Part shown: in pieces, positions 8,415 to 17,934 of the stretch
Numbering within the stretch: position 1 is the stretch's first letter
Layout: each line of letters begins with the position of its first letter
Assembly: GCA_022457155.1 (NCBI GenBank)
Contig: JAJGOT010000756.1
Span: forward strand, 124,001-188,000
Origin: Cladopsammia gracilis
Taxonomy: Eukaryota > Cnidaria > Anthozoa > Scleractinia > Dendrophylliidae
Length of the DNA stretch: 64,000 nucleotides
Reading direction: 5' to 3'
Made by a program: the position numbers and the translations under genes
The notes under the pieces: model-generated
Seen by the model: the letters and a program-made list of their open reading frames with translations, nothing else
Database searches by the model: none
Told to the model about the DNA's origin: nothing

Positions 8415-9738
8415 ATGGCACTTAGATCTTCAAAGTATTGTAAAAGATATGAGTATGTATCTTTCGAATTACAAAATCCTATCACCATTCCTGCAAATAA
8501 TCAAACTCAAAACAAAACAAACTATAAATTCGTCGTTGATAGTAGCAACGAGAGACATCCAATGGATTGGTATAATGCTTACTTTGAGCTCGACGTAAAA
8601 CTTACGAAAATGGATAATACGGGTTATGCTGCAAACGATGCCGCTGGAATTATAAACGGCGGGTTTGGTTTAATTAAACAACTCACCGTTGACTTTGGTG
8701 GTGTGAGTGTCATCAGTACACCAAACACCAATCACGCTATCAATGTCAAAAATCTCACGGAATTTTCAAAGGAATATAGTGATAGAGTAGGTAGCTCAAT
8801 GTTTCACTACCCCGATACAGCCACCGGAGCAGTTTTTCAGAAGTTCACTACACTTGATCTGGATGGTGACGCGCAACAAATAGCACCGACAGATAACGCT
8901 CAGTATAATGAAGGGTTTGCAAAGAGGAAGACACTTCTCAGTGGCGCCGCATCAAATAACATCGTTCTACCGCTGAATCGATTCGGCTATTTTCAGTCAT
9001 TTAGGGATCAGATCAGTCCAAATGGGAAAGTCAACTTTGAAATAACCCTAGAAAATGACAATAATGTTCTGTTTAGAGCTGCTGCCGCTGACCCCGGTAG
9101 ATATATTATTACCAAATTTGTTTTGTGGGTTCCTAAAATGATATTGAATTCTAGCGGTGAACAAATGTTTCTTGAAAAGTATCTCAAACCTCATACATGG
9201 TCCTACCTCAATGAGAGAATCGAAACCTCACCATTTCAGCAGTCGAGTGGAACTTTCAAGATAACAACCCTCATCAGAAAACCTAGACATGTCTGTCTGG
9301 GCTCTCAATTCCGCAAAGATGGACGATCAGGAACAAAATATGTTTCTGTTCAATACTTACAATATTGCAAATAATAGAACGATTGCGAGTGCTCAATTGG
9401 AGCTGGCCAACGGTGTGTATTATCCACAGGAGAGAATGGAACCGACTCTTCAGATAGCCAAGACATTCAGACAGTTAATGGGGTACAACAAGGGATTCAA
9501 TGATTATCTGACGGGTCCAACTATTGATCTGAAATCGTTTCAGGAACTGTATGGCATTTTGTATTTCGATTTAAGACATCAGGAAGAGGAGCTCAAGAGC
9601 GGAGACACTAAATTGGAACTTAAGTTCTCGCTTAGCGGTAACCCTAATGCTGCATACGACATGTATGCGTTGATTCTTAACGAGGAAGAGATCAGTGTCG
9701 ACGTGACGAGTGGAAAAGTTATCCTCAGAAAAGTATAA
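8415..9738 (+). pseudogene. major capsid protein (double jelly-roll), one frameshift
   Basis: Polinton MCP, the double jelly-roll hexon-like shell protein. The N-terminus has the family hallmark ALRSSKYCKRYEYVSFELQN, then PANN and DWYNAYFEL. The middle has LPLNRFGYF, and the C-terminus has YALILNEEEISVDVTSGKV. The first frame covers 8415 to about 9289, up to KPRHV. The rest is in another frame to 9738. Comparison with the element B MCP, unbroken at this point (VRHIFVWL), places a small indel at about 9287-9295. Total length of about 440 codons is normal. The start follows AATATAAAATGG. Fragments of a near-identical gene (element C) flank element B at 36570 and 59388. Confidence 0.9.
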
Positions 9739-9757
9739 ACACATCCCAAAAAAATAA

Positions 9758-9784
9758 TTATTATATATGTTTCATATATAATAA
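9758..9784. promoter_or_regulatory. perfect inverted repeat upstream of the minor capsid gene
   Basis: TTATTATATATG and CATATATAATAA form perfect 12-bp arms around a 3-bp spacer, ending 9 bp before the start codon at 9794. The same design occurs before the membrane-protein gene (11126-11150), in a duplicated leader (11707-11731) and before the minor capsid gene of element C (36528-36550). A TATA-like or operator role is inferred from repeated placement just upstream of starts. Confidence 0.65.
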
Positions 9785-9793
9785 AAAAGTATC

Positions 9794-10594
9794 ATGACTG
9801 AATATCTTCCATATGGTGTGAATTTATCTCAAAATCAAAAACAAAAGTTGGCGAAAGCTCTTGAGCATCTTTCCCCTATTACTATTCGTCTAACGAATAA
9901 TCAACTTCACGGCTCTGATGAGGTACTGTTGACCAAAACACAGATTAACAAGATTCAAAAGGCGAAAGATTTGGAAAAAGGTGTTGACATCAAAATCAGT
10001 AAAACACAGATCACGAAAGTCGTTCGAAAAGGCGGTTCTCTATTTTCCTCACTTATCAGTCTGGGTACTAAGCTATTACCCAAGGCTATGAAAGTGGCCA
10101 CGAAAGTTCTCCCCGGTGTGACACAAGCAAGTTTGGGTGAGTTTGGAATGGATAAAATTCTCGGAAACGGTGTCAGACGTCGAACGCCGTCCCAGAAAGG
10201 AGGTTTCCTTATTCCGCCAGATAAGATAGATCAGTTAGTAAAATATAAAAATCTTTTGACACAGAAACAAAAAGATCACATGAATATTGCTCTTCAATCT
10301 GGAGGAGAGTTGATAATAAAACCGACACAAAAGCAACGCGGTGGTTTTCTCGGGAGCCTTTTGGCTGCAATCGGTGCAATCTTCTTTGCTTCTAAACTTT
10401 CAGAAGGTGAATATACCGTTTGTGTAGAATTTATTCCGCCACCGCAAGCGGTGCACGGTGTTAGCGTCGATGTTCAATCGACTTCTATCAACATAAATAA
10501 ACAATCGACAAAAAGTTTTACGGATTACACTAGAAGTATCATCAATTTACATAAATGGCATATTTCGCCGCCAGAATATATAATGCCGATTTAA
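9794..10594 (+). pseudogene. minor capsid protein truncated and fused to fibre C-terminal region
   Basis: Residues 1 to about 199 are the conserved minor capsid protein: MTEYLPYGVNLSQNQ, the basic segment VDIKISKTQITKVVRKGG, hydrophobic helices, KGGFLIPPDK and KQRGGFLGSLLAAIG. Element C (35701-36516) and element B (48951-55261) show that about 50-80 more residues should follow. Instead the frame passes at about 10395 directly into sequence homologous to the middle of the fibre protein of element B (LSEGEYTVCVEF, ININKQSTKSF). Between these genes element C has the protease and the fibre N-terminus, so A has a deletion. The frame is open across the junction, making a chimera, and then ends early. 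Confidence 0.75.
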
Positions 10595-11112
10595 AATGTA
10601 GCGGAACATTATCTTCACCTTCGCAAGGTCAAGCTTATCTTGTAATTTACGGAATAAAAGGAAACCACTCAGATGTACCGGCCAGTGTTTACGATTCTCC
10701 TTATATTTTGGAAGGTGGAAAATTTGTAATGCAGACCGATTTGGATATGAACAATCACGCAATTATCAATTCACCAAGTCTCAAACACATGTTTGTTATG
10801 AACGGCGTTTACAAGAAAACTGCGAACCAGACATTTGCCAAATTTTCAGGAGAACAGCAGGTTATAATTCCTGTTAATTGTCGCCTTGTTAAATATTGTA
10901 TAAACATCCTCGATACGCTTGAAACTTATCCTCCTATTTTCGTGATGATTAACAACAGAATAGGTCGGGGAAATGGCGGAAAGAAACAATCCTATGACAT
11001 GAATGTCATTTTGATTGAGTGTGATACATTTCGTGTAAGAGTAGTAAGTGATCAGGGTACTGTCCCATCAATTAACAAATGTGCAGTAAGTTTAATGTTT
11101 GAGACGATGTAG
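10555..11112 (+). pseudogene. fibre protein C-terminal domain fragment
   Basis: This frame takes over from the chimera at about 10580. It matches the C-terminal head region of the element B fibre (43044-44856): YLVIYGIKG then SVYDSPYI in A parallels NLIIYGVKG then SVFDAPFV in B. A frameshift near 10575-10590 separates it from the preceding fibre part. It probably represents the receptor-binding or knob end of a trimeric fibre. The repeated collagen/shaft part is missing because of the deletion described for the previous gene. Non-functional as an isolated frame, though the terminal domain is complete to its stop. Confidence 0.65.
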
Positions 11113-11125
11113 TTTTTTGTTAAAA

Positions 11126-11150
11126 TTTATTATGTGGAACGCATAATAAA
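11126..11150. promoter_or_regulatory. inverted repeat upstream of the membrane-protein gene
   Basis: TTTATTATG and CATAATAAA form perfect 9-bp arms with a 7-bp spacer, ending 2 bp before the ATG at 11153. It is the same motif family as at 9758-9784. Confidence 0.6.
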
Positions 11151-11152
11151 AT

Positions 11153-11650
11153 ATGAAACACAAACGGGATATTTTTACATTCAATCATATCGATCCTTCG
11201 ATCGATGAGGAGAGATTGAGGGAGATCAAGGCTCTTTACAGATTTTATCACAAGAAGTGGTGGTGTTACAAAAAGACTTTTAGGCGCTTCAAACGGATGA
11301 ATCTATTCTGTAAACTGAGTAGTTCATTTCTTATCGCGACCGGTACAATAGCAGGCGGAGTTACACTAAACCCGGTTACGCTAGGAGTTGTTGCCGGTGC
11401 GGGATTGTTATTGAAAACGTACGCTGATTACAAGAATTATAATCGCGATCGAAGGATTGAAATGAGTAAATATGCATATACAACGTATCAGAAAGTATTG
11501 ATTGACTTACGTTCTTGTATGCGTGGAAAACATTTCGATCACGATTCGTTTGTGGATGAGATGAGATTAATCGATGATATGATTAGCGATCTTTGTACAC
11601 TTTCTAATGACAGGATTGAAGAGAAATATGAGAGAATTTTCATAACGTGA
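11153..11650 (+). CDS. conserved two-helix glycine-rich membrane protein
   Basis: 165 residues. The N-terminus has the conserved FNHIDPSIDEERL and a basic aromatic stretch FYHKKWWCYKKTFRRFKRMN. Residues about 57-90 are a glycine/alanine-rich hydrophobic hairpin (FLIATGTIAGGVTLNPVTLG, VVAGAGLLL). A helical C-terminus (YAYTTYQKVLIDLRS) follows. Element B has a clear homologue downstream of its fibre gene (42526-43047), with the same IDP, FYHK and TIAG landmarks. I do not recognise the family. The hairpin resembles membrane-inserting segments of viral inner-membrane or pore proteins. The fixed position next to fibre suggests a virion or entry role, as inference. Confidence 0.6.
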   Translation: MKHKRDIFTFNHIDPSIDEERLREIKALYRFYHKKWWCYKKTFRRFKRMNLFCKLSSSFLIATGTIAGGVTLNPVTLGVVAGAGLLLKTYADYKNYNRDRRIEMSKYAYTTYQKVLIDLRSCMRGKHFDHDSFVDEMRLIDDMISDLCTLSNDRIEEKYERIFIT

Positions 11651-11706
11651 ATCCTTCAAGGTGGGGAGTGGGGTAATGTAACATGCGTATGCGCATGCGT
11701 GTGAAA

Positions 11707-11747
11707 TTTATTATCCAAGTCGTATAATAAAATATGAAACACAAAGA
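11707..11747. repeat. duplicated leader of the membrane-protein gene
   Basis: The inverted repeat TTTATTAT-N9-ATAATAAA and the following ATATGAAACACAAA repeat the start region of the gene at 11153, but no open frame follows. It is a partial duplication, possibly the scar of a lost second copy. Confidence 0.5.
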
Positions 11748-11802
11748 GCGAGTCATCATTTCATTTTCACTTCATTTTATTTTCACTTAGTTAACCTAAT
11801 AA

Positions 11803-11995
11803 ATAATTCACAAAATAGGTAACGCTGTTTCTCAGTTAATTAAATTCACAAAAATAGGCAACGCTGTTTCTCAGTTAATTAAATTCACAAAATAGGTAAC
11901 GCTGTTTCTCAGTTAATTAAATTCACAAAAATAGGCAACGCTGTTTCTCAGTTAATTAAATTCACAAAAATAGGCAACGCTGTTTCTCAGTTGAC
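11803..11995. repeat. 38-39-bp tandem repeat, five copies
   Basis: The unit contains AATTCACAAAAATAGGCAAC followed by GCTGTTTCTCAGTTAATTA. The word AACGCTG recurs at 11821, 11860, 11898, 11937 and 11976, giving periods of 39, 38, 39 and 39. It lies between the membrane-protein gene and the minus-strand genes of element A. No coding potential is seen. Confidence 0.85.
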
Positions 11996-12008
11996 CTTTG
12001 ATAACTGC

Positions 12009-12426
12009 TTAAGAAACGTGTTTCCAGAATGTACTTTCTTCTTCACAAACCTCTCTAATAGTTTTCAAATTTGTCATAAATGAACGGATTGGTAAAGCAC
12101 AATATTGCAGCCTCGGATACACTTCAAATAGATCGCTAAGCGCTATTAAAAAATTAATATACCGTATTGTAAAACCATATGATGGATGTCTTCAAAAGTG
12201 CCTTGATTTTCTCTTTCTTTTCATCGTTTGTCAGCTTCTTTGTAGACGCTTCTTCTTTTTCTTGTATTTCAGCATAACATTTTCGAAGATGTAGATGAAT
12301 TCGAGGGTATTTTGCTCGAAGTTGACTGAAAGTTTGATCAACATCTCGAAGCATCCTGTCGCTGTCCATCTTTGCTTCAAAATGGTGTGTTAAGCCTTTG
12401 TTGCTATGCTTCATGCTGATTTTCAA
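12009..12426 (-). pseudogene. unknown small protein, frameshifted
   Basis: The first frame starts at ATG 12426 and stops at 12154 after 90 codons; it is helical and charged (QLRAKYPRIHLHLRK, EKEEASTKKL). From about 12165 another frame continues with a plausible globular tail (ALSDLFEVYPRLQYC, FMTNLKTIREV) to a stop at 12009. Both pieces are on the same strand and abut, so I read one gene of about 140 codons with a single indel. I do not recognise it. It lies downstream of, and in the same direction as, the SSB-like gene. Confidence 0.35.
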
Positions 12427-12578
12427 CTGGTCAAAACCGCTTTCAACCGGTTATTTGATGACGTCACCGGATATTTTTTCACTGAACGTGACGGTGTTTC
12501 AGCTCAATGAACACGTATGCTATGCATATGCTGTGGTATTTCAAGTCGCGTTTCACGACTCGAAATTATTATTTAAGT

Positions 12579-13286
12579 TTAATCTTCATCATCTTCGCTT
12601 TCTTGAATTGTTAACAACAATTCTCTCTGTTTTAGCGGTTTAACATATGCGTCGTTAACTTTCACCTGAATTGAAACGGCACTTTCACTGATGTAAATGC
12701 TTTCAATTATCAAGGCTAATTTAACTTTACAATACATGTTAAGAAATTTGAGTGGATCCTGGTCCTCATTTCCTTTCGTTGTGAATAACGATAAAATTTT
12801 ATCAGACTTTTCAGAATATAGGAGTTTAGCATATAATACTGGCGCACTTGCTTCGTCTCTTTTGTTTTTCTTTTTACCTTTCTTATCGGTGTACTGAAGT
12901 TGCTTGAAATATAAAAGCTGACTTAATTTATTCGCTATTTCCGGACCATACGTGTCTTGTAATTGTTCTAAACAAATTTCCTCGAGAAATGTTAAACACT
13001 TAAAAAACTCATTTTCTTCTTCGGTCGGTTCTTCGCCTTTCGACCATAAACAAACCGGAATAGAGTAACCGACTATTCTATTAGTTACTTGATCCCGTCT
13101 TTCGTTCACTCCAAAACTGAAAAGAAATGGTGATTCGATAACTAGCGGCCCTTTCTTGTTGTTAGGATAATTGGTTTCAATTTTAATCTTGGTGTATGTC
13201 GAAAAAGAGTTTTTCACTCTATGCGAAGTCGGTTCGTGGAAAGTAATATTTTCTTTACAGATATTTGAAAGACTTGTCAGTTGCAT
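12579..13286 (-). CDS. putative single-stranded DNA-binding-like protein
   Basis: 235 residues with the pattern PLVIESPFLFSFGVNER, then YSIPVCLW, then EFFKCLTFLEEICLEQL, a Lys-rich insertion, a conserved YAKLLYSEK region and a final beta part (VSIQVKVNDAYV) followed by an acidic tail (ESEDDED). This order resembles the viral SSB-like families annotated as DUF2738/DUF5871 in large DNA viruses. An acidic tail is also usual for SSBs. Element B has an equivalent at 41553-42179 in the same place beside PolB. A replication role fits the neighbourhood. The family match is from pattern memory only. Confidence 0.42.
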   Translation of the reverse strand: MQLTSLSNICKENITFHEPTSHRVKNSFSTYTKIKIETNYPNNKKGPLVIESPFLFSFGVNERRDQVTNRIVGYSIPVCLWSKGEEPTEEENEFFKCLTFLEEICLEQLQDTYGPEIANKLSQLLYFKQLQYTDKKGKKKNKRDEASAPVLYAKLLYSEKSDKILSLFTTKGNEDQDPLKFLNMYCKVKLALIIESIYISESAVSIQVKVNDAYVKPLKQRELLLTIQESEDDED

Positions 13287-13437
13287 GTTTGTGTTATATA
13301 GTAATATTGCTTTTCTTTAAGACAATTTTTATGAATGTAAACGTGAATAATTATCGATGAATCATCAAAGAAACGTTTGGACAGGAAATGAAAAAAATTA
13401 ATAAAATCGTTTAAAAAATCTTTCTTATATACAAACC

Positions 13438-16400
13438 ATGGATTCTTCAAGAGATCTGAATTCACAAACTGTTCAACAGCTTAGGTCAATTGCTCGACAA
13501 CTTCGCTTAAAACGTTACTCACACTTGAGAAAAGCGGAGCTGATTAAATTCATCGAAGAGAATACGGTGCGTGATGAAACGCACGCTCCTCAAACAATAA
13601 CAGCGGGAAAAATCACCGATTATTCACTGTTAGATGCTGAAATCCCAAAAGATGAAATCCCTAAAAATACAGCCATATTACAACCCGTAAAGGTTGATAA
13701 TTCGATCAAGAAAAAGATAAAAAAAGCAGTTGATTGGGGGAAGAAAAAGGTAAATGATTGGGGTGAATGGCTACTCAACACAACCGAAGATTTTTCAAAA
13801 CCGAAGGTTGTTGATACAGCTCTTGAATCTTTCAAGGAGCACATTAAGAATTTGTATAAACAAGGTTTTAATCAAGGATTACCTTATGAGATTATCAAGG
13901 TAGCTTCAAAGTCAAACATTAAGTTCAATGTGTTTCACGATGAATTCAGTGTAAAAATAATTAACACGCACCTTTCAGGTGTATTCGATATTGATCAATT
14001 ACTGATGGATGTAGCGCAGAAAGTAATAAAAGAGAGAGGTTTGAAAAACGGGGACAAGATTCGGTGGATTCTTAGTCACCCGAGTTGGCAAAAACCGGTT
14101 AGTACAAAACGAACCACAATCACAGATAACCTTGGGGCGGATCTTGTCAATGAGATAGCTAGATTTGTTGAATACAAAGATGTTCCGATAACCGAAGTCA
14201 AAATTGAAATTCAGTCAATTAAGATTCCTCGGGGAATGGGCCGATTGCGCGTAACACGATTAAATGCCGGAATGAAAAAGAGTATAATCACAATCAAAAA
14301 TGGTGACACAATCTGTCTTGCGCGAGCAATAGTGACGGCTCTCGCAAACATAAATAAATGTAGATGGGGTGAATCTCAGTTGAGAAACGGGTTCAATAAG
14401 TCAAGAGGACTTCAGAAAGACGAAGCTCTAAAACTTCATAAAGAAGCCGAAGTTGAAATAAATCAATACGGTTCAACTCTTGAAGATATAGAGAAATTCG
14501 CGAAACATCTAAAGGTACAGATAAACATTGTAGACGGTGAACAGTTCAATGATCTGATTTTCTCTTCTAAAAATGTACATAATGGACAAATGATATACCT
14601 TTATAAAAACAATAACCACTTTGACGTTATTACTAGTATGCCGGCGTTCTTGAGTAAAGCTTATTATTGTCACACTTGTAAAAAACCGTATACAAAACGC
14701 GACTGCCATAAGTGCCCCGCAAAGTGTATAGCATGCTTCAAGTACTTTCCAAATGGGAAAAAATGCTCTTATCCGCCAATTCAATGTGATAAGTGTAATA
14801 GATCTTTCTTTGGAGTAGAGTGTTTTGAGGAGCATAAGCGGGACCGATCCTCTTGGGGGACAAGCGACATTGTGTGTGAAAATGTAGGTAAATGTCTGAA
14901 ATGCGAGCGTATAATTATAACTTCAGAAGATTTAGATGGAAAGATTTCTAACCTAAAGACCCACATATGTGGATATTCGAAGTGTACGAATTGTAAGGAG
15001 TACTGCAATATGAATGAACATAAATGTTACATAAAACTAACGAGATGCAAGGGTGGAAACTGTACAAATAATATTTTAAAATGTAATGAAAATCCTGGTG
15101 CGGATCCGTGTTATTCTTGTCAGACAAGAACTGAGGATTACATGTTCTATGATTTAGAGGTAACTCAGGAAACCGGTGTGCATGAGGTCAATTTGGCCAT
15201 CTGTCATGATTTTTATGGTAATAAATACAAATTTGAAACGATCGACGAATTTTGTAGATTTATTTTTAACGATGAGCATAAAAAGTATACCTTCATAGCT
15301 CACAATTCAAAGGGTTACGATGCTCAGTTTATTCGAAATTGGTGTATAGAGAACGGGGTGAAACCTTATATTATTTACAACGGAACAAAGATTATGTATA
15401 TGGAGGTTGGGAATGTTAAATTTATTGATTCTATGAACCATATCCCTGGTCCGTTATCAGCATTCCCAAAGACATTTGGTTTGTCAGAGTTGAAAAAAAA
15501 AGGGTATTTTCCGCATTATTTCAATAAAGAGTGTCACCGAAACTATGTAGGACCTATTCCTAGTAAGAAACACTATGGCTATGATCAGATGAGTTCTTCA
15601 GCGAGAAAGGAATTCCTAGAATGGTATCAAGCACGAGTTGACGAAAACTATGTGTTTGACATGAAGAAGGAGTTGATAGAGTACTGTGATAGTGATGTCG
15701 ATATCCTCCGAAGAAGTATGTTAAAGTTTCGAGAAGACTTTATCGAGTTAGAAAACATCGATCCCCTTCAATATATAACCATCGCGTCTGTATGTATGGC
15801 CGTGTACAGAAGTAACTATATGCCTAGAAATACGATCGGTGTTGTAAAGGAAACTACTAAAGGAGAGACATATAGCCAGACTAGTATCGCATGGTTAGAT
15901 TGGATTTCTCAGAGAGATGGCGTAAATATAAAACACGCTCTGAATGGTGGTGAAGTAACTTTACCCGGAATCGGAAAAGTCGATGGTTTCTGTGGGAATA
16001 CGGTCTATGAATTTCAAGGATGTTTTTGGCACGGTTGTGCAAAGTCTTTTTCTTGTGAGACAATAAACGCTAGAAATCAGTTGGATATGTTAACTCTTAG
16101 AAAGAGGACGGCAGAGAAAAACGATAAAATTAGAGCTGCTGGGTATGAATTTGTCGAGGTTTACGAATGTGAACTGAATGATACAAAGAATACAAAGTTT
16201 AGTAAATTTCGTTCGTTTCGTAAAAAGGTATGGAATCGCGAATTTGTTGGTCCTCTAAATCCTAGGGACGCCTTTTTCGGTGGACGAACAAATGTAACAA
16301 AACCGACCTACAACTTCAAAAAAGGTGAGAAAGGAAGATATGTCGATTTTGTAAGTTTATACCCGACAGTTCAATTCTACAAGGATTATCCGGTAGGTCA

Positions 16401-17595
16401 TCCCACAAAGATATTTGATCCGCCTCAGGAGTACGATAAGAATTGGTTTGGCTTTGTGAAATGTAAAGTTTTACCACCAAGAGGTCTTTATCACCCTGTG
16501 TTACCTGTAAAAATAAAATGTGATAAGGCTAAAAAGCTGTTATTCCCGCTCTGTAGAACGTGCGCCGCACGTAAGAATAAGAAATGTACACATACAGATG
16601 AGGAACGATCGTTCATCGGAACATGGTGTACAAATGAAATGAATGAGGCGATTCGGAAAGGGTACAAAGTGTTAAAAATTTATGAAGTGTGGGATTTCCC
16701 TGAAAGAACCGATGATCTTTTCAAGGATTATGTTCGAAAATTCTTGAAAATCAAGATGGAGAGCAGTGAGTTGAAGACCGGGGAAGGTTGTACTTACAAA
16801 TCCGTTGATGAGTACAAGGCTATTGTAAAATCAAAGTTAGGAATTGAGCTTGGTGAAATTAAGTACAATCCTGGGATGAGAGCAATTGCAAAGTTGTGTT
16901 TGAATAGTTTATGGGGAAAATTTGGACAGCGAAATAACTTGAATCAGACTGTGTACGTTACTAAACCAGAGGAATTTTACAAGATCTTACTAGATGAATC
17001 CGTAGACAATTTGAACATTCAATTTATAAACGAAGAAATGGTTGAAATGACTTACAACCTGAAAGACCAGTTCGTTGATAATAGTAATATCACAAGCATA
17101 TATATTGCGGCCTTCACGACCAGCCACGCCAGATTGATGTTGTACGGAGTGCTAGACAAACTCGGTGATCAGGTTCTTGGTTTTGATACCGATAGTTGTT
17201 GGTATATCGATCGCGAGGGAGGTCAACAAATCGAAACAGGTGACAGTCTCGGTGATCTAACCGATGAGTTAAACGGACATTATATTACGAATTGGTGCGG
17301 TTCAGGCCCAAAATCATACAGTTACACAACAAGTAATGAGAAAATGGTATGTAAGGTCAAAGGTTTCAGACTGAATCATGAAAATAGTCAATATATAAAT
17401 CAAACAACGATGAAACAAATCATCGAAGGGGAAAAGAAACGAATAACAACTGTAAACGAACGAGCGATAACTCGAAATTCCTTAACAAAACAGGTTGAAA
17501 ATAAGTATCAGGAAAAAGACTTTAGAATGTGTTACGATAAACGGTGTATGGTAAAGACTGAATCAGGAATCGAAACGTTTCCATACGGATATTGA
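13438..17595 (+). CDS. protein-primed family B DNA polymerase with OTU-like and VSR-like domains
   Basis: 1385 residues, frame intact. Domains in order: SAP/HeH-like N-terminus (VQQLRSIARQLRLK, residues 12-40); an OTU-like cysteine-protease fold at about 280-400 (NGDTICLARAI and NNHFDVI supply Cys and His); a Cys-rich zinc region at about 410-560; and the 3'-5' exonuclease. The exonuclease has ExoI FYDLEVT near 568, ExoII IAHNSKGYDAQF near 622 and ExoIII YCDSDVDIL near 750. Next comes a VSR-like nuclease insert (VDGFCGNTVYEFQGCFWHGC, about 850). The polymerase follows, with motif A VDFVSLYP near 968, motif B KLCLNSLWGKFG near 1155 and motif C FDTDSCW near 1249. It replicates the linear element from a protein primer. 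It differs in architecture from the PolB of element B. Confidence 0.95.
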   Translation: MDSSRDLNSQTVQQLRSIARQLRLKRYSHLRKAELIKFIEENTVRDETHAPQTITAGKITDYSLLDAEIPKDEIPKNTAILQPVKVDNSIKKKIKKAVDWGKKKVNDWGEWLLNTTEDFSKPKVVDTALESFKEHIKNLYKQGFNQGLPYEIIKVASKSNIKFNVFHDEFSVKIINTHLSGVFDIDQLLMDVAQKVIKERGLKNGDKIRWILSHPSWQKPVSTKRTTITDNLGADLVNEIARFVEYKDVPITEVKIEIQSIKIPRGMGRLRVTRLNAGMKKSIITIKNGDTICLARAIVTALANINKCRWGESQLRNGFNKSRGLQKDEALKLHKEAEVEINQYGSTLEDIEKFAKHLKVQINIVDGEQFNDLIFSSKNVHNGQMIYLYKNNNHFDVITSMPAFLSKAYYCHTCKKPYTKRDCHKCPAKCIACFKYFPNGKKCSYPPIQCDKCNRSFFGVECFEEHKRDRSSWGTSDIVCENVGKCLKCERIIITSEDLDGKISNLKTHICGYSKCTNCKEYCNMNEHKCYIKLTRCKGGNCTNNILKCNENPGADPCYSCQTRTEDYMFYDLEVTQETGVHEVNLAICHDFYGNKYKFETIDEFCRFIFNDEHKKYTFIAHNSKGYDAQFIRNWCIENGVKPYIIYNGTKIMYMEVGNVKFIDSMNHIPGPLSAFPKTFGLSELKKKGYFPHYFNKECHRNYVGPIPSKKHYGYDQMSSSARKEFLEWYQARVDENYVFDMKKELIEYCDSDVDILRRSMLKFREDFIELENIDPLQYITIASVCMAVYRSNYMPRNTIGVVKETTKGETYSQTSIAWLDWISQRDGVNIKHALNGGEVTLPGIGKVDGFCGNTVYEFQGCFWHGCAKSFSCETINARNQLDMLTLRKRTAEKNDKIRAAGYEFVEVYECELNDTKNTKFSKFRSFRKKVWNREFVGPLNPRDAFFGGRTNVTKPTYNFKKGEKGRYVDFVSLYPTVQFYKDYPVGHPTKIFDPPQEYDKNWFGFVKCKVLPPRGLYHPVLPVKIKCDKAKKLLFPLCRTCAARKNKKCTHTDEERSFIGTWCTNEMNEAIRKGYKVLKIYEVWDFPERTDDLFKDYVRKFLKIKMESSELKTGEGCTYKSVDEYKAIVKSKLGIELGEIKYNPGMRAIAKLCLNSLWGKFGQRNNLNQTVYVTKPEEFYKILLDESVDNLNIQFINEEMVEMTYNLKDQFVDNSNITSIYIAAFTTSHARLMLYGVLDKLGDQVLGFDTDSCWYIDREGGQQIETGDSLGDLTDELNGHYITNWCGSGPKSYSYTTSNEKMVCKVKGFRLNHENSQYINQTTMKQIIEGEKKRITTVNERAITRNSLTKQVENKYQEKDFRMCYDKRCMVKTESGIETFPYGY

Positions 17596-17610
17596 TTCGC
17601 CAAAACACAC

Positions 17611-17934
17611 TAAAAATGAATAATGATAATAGTGAATAATTATAGACGAATCATCTATAATTTAGCGGTTACCATTAAATTATAGTAATTTTTTCGATAA
17701 TGACCCAGGGTGACTTATAGTGGCGTATAGTGAATAATTATCGAAAAATTACTATAATATAAACGGCTGCCATTAAATTATAGTAATTTTCCGATAATAA
17801 CCCAGGGTGACTTATAGTGTAGTACATAACTAAAAAATTATCGAAAAATTACTATAATATAAACGGCTGCCATTAAATTATAGTAATTTTCCGATAATGA
17901 CCCAGGGTGACTTATAGTGTAGTACATAACTACT
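17611..17934. repeat. Polinton A right terminal inverted repeat
   Basis: Reverse complement of the left end, with three diverged units of about 98 bp carrying CCCAGGGTGACTTATAGTG. It ends GTACATAACTACT at 17934. The inner edge TAAAAATGAATAATGATAAT mirrors 3189-3208. Two of the three units have GGCTGCC where the left end has GGTAACC-type sequence, so the arms have diverged slightly. Confidence 0.92.

Larger units (their letters stand above)
2886..17934. mobile_element. Polinton/Maverick (adintovirus-like) element A, complete
   Basis: This 15,049-bp element is bounded by inverted repeats beginning AGTAGTTATGTACTACACTAT and a perfect 6-bp duplication. It encodes the Polinton hallmark set. Left to right: SAP/NUMOD-like protein (-), integrase (-), PLA2-like protein (-), FtsK/HerA ATPase (-), conserved unknown (+), penton-like (+), small basic protein (+), MCP (+), minor capsid (+), fibre remnant (+), membrane protein (+), small unknown (-), SSB-like (-) and PolB (+). 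PolB ends 15 bp before the right inverted repeat. Damage: one frameshift in MCP, one in the PLA2-like gene, and a deletion that fuses minor capsid to fibre and removes the maturation protease. The intact duplication suggests a fairly recent insertion. Confidence 0.95.
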
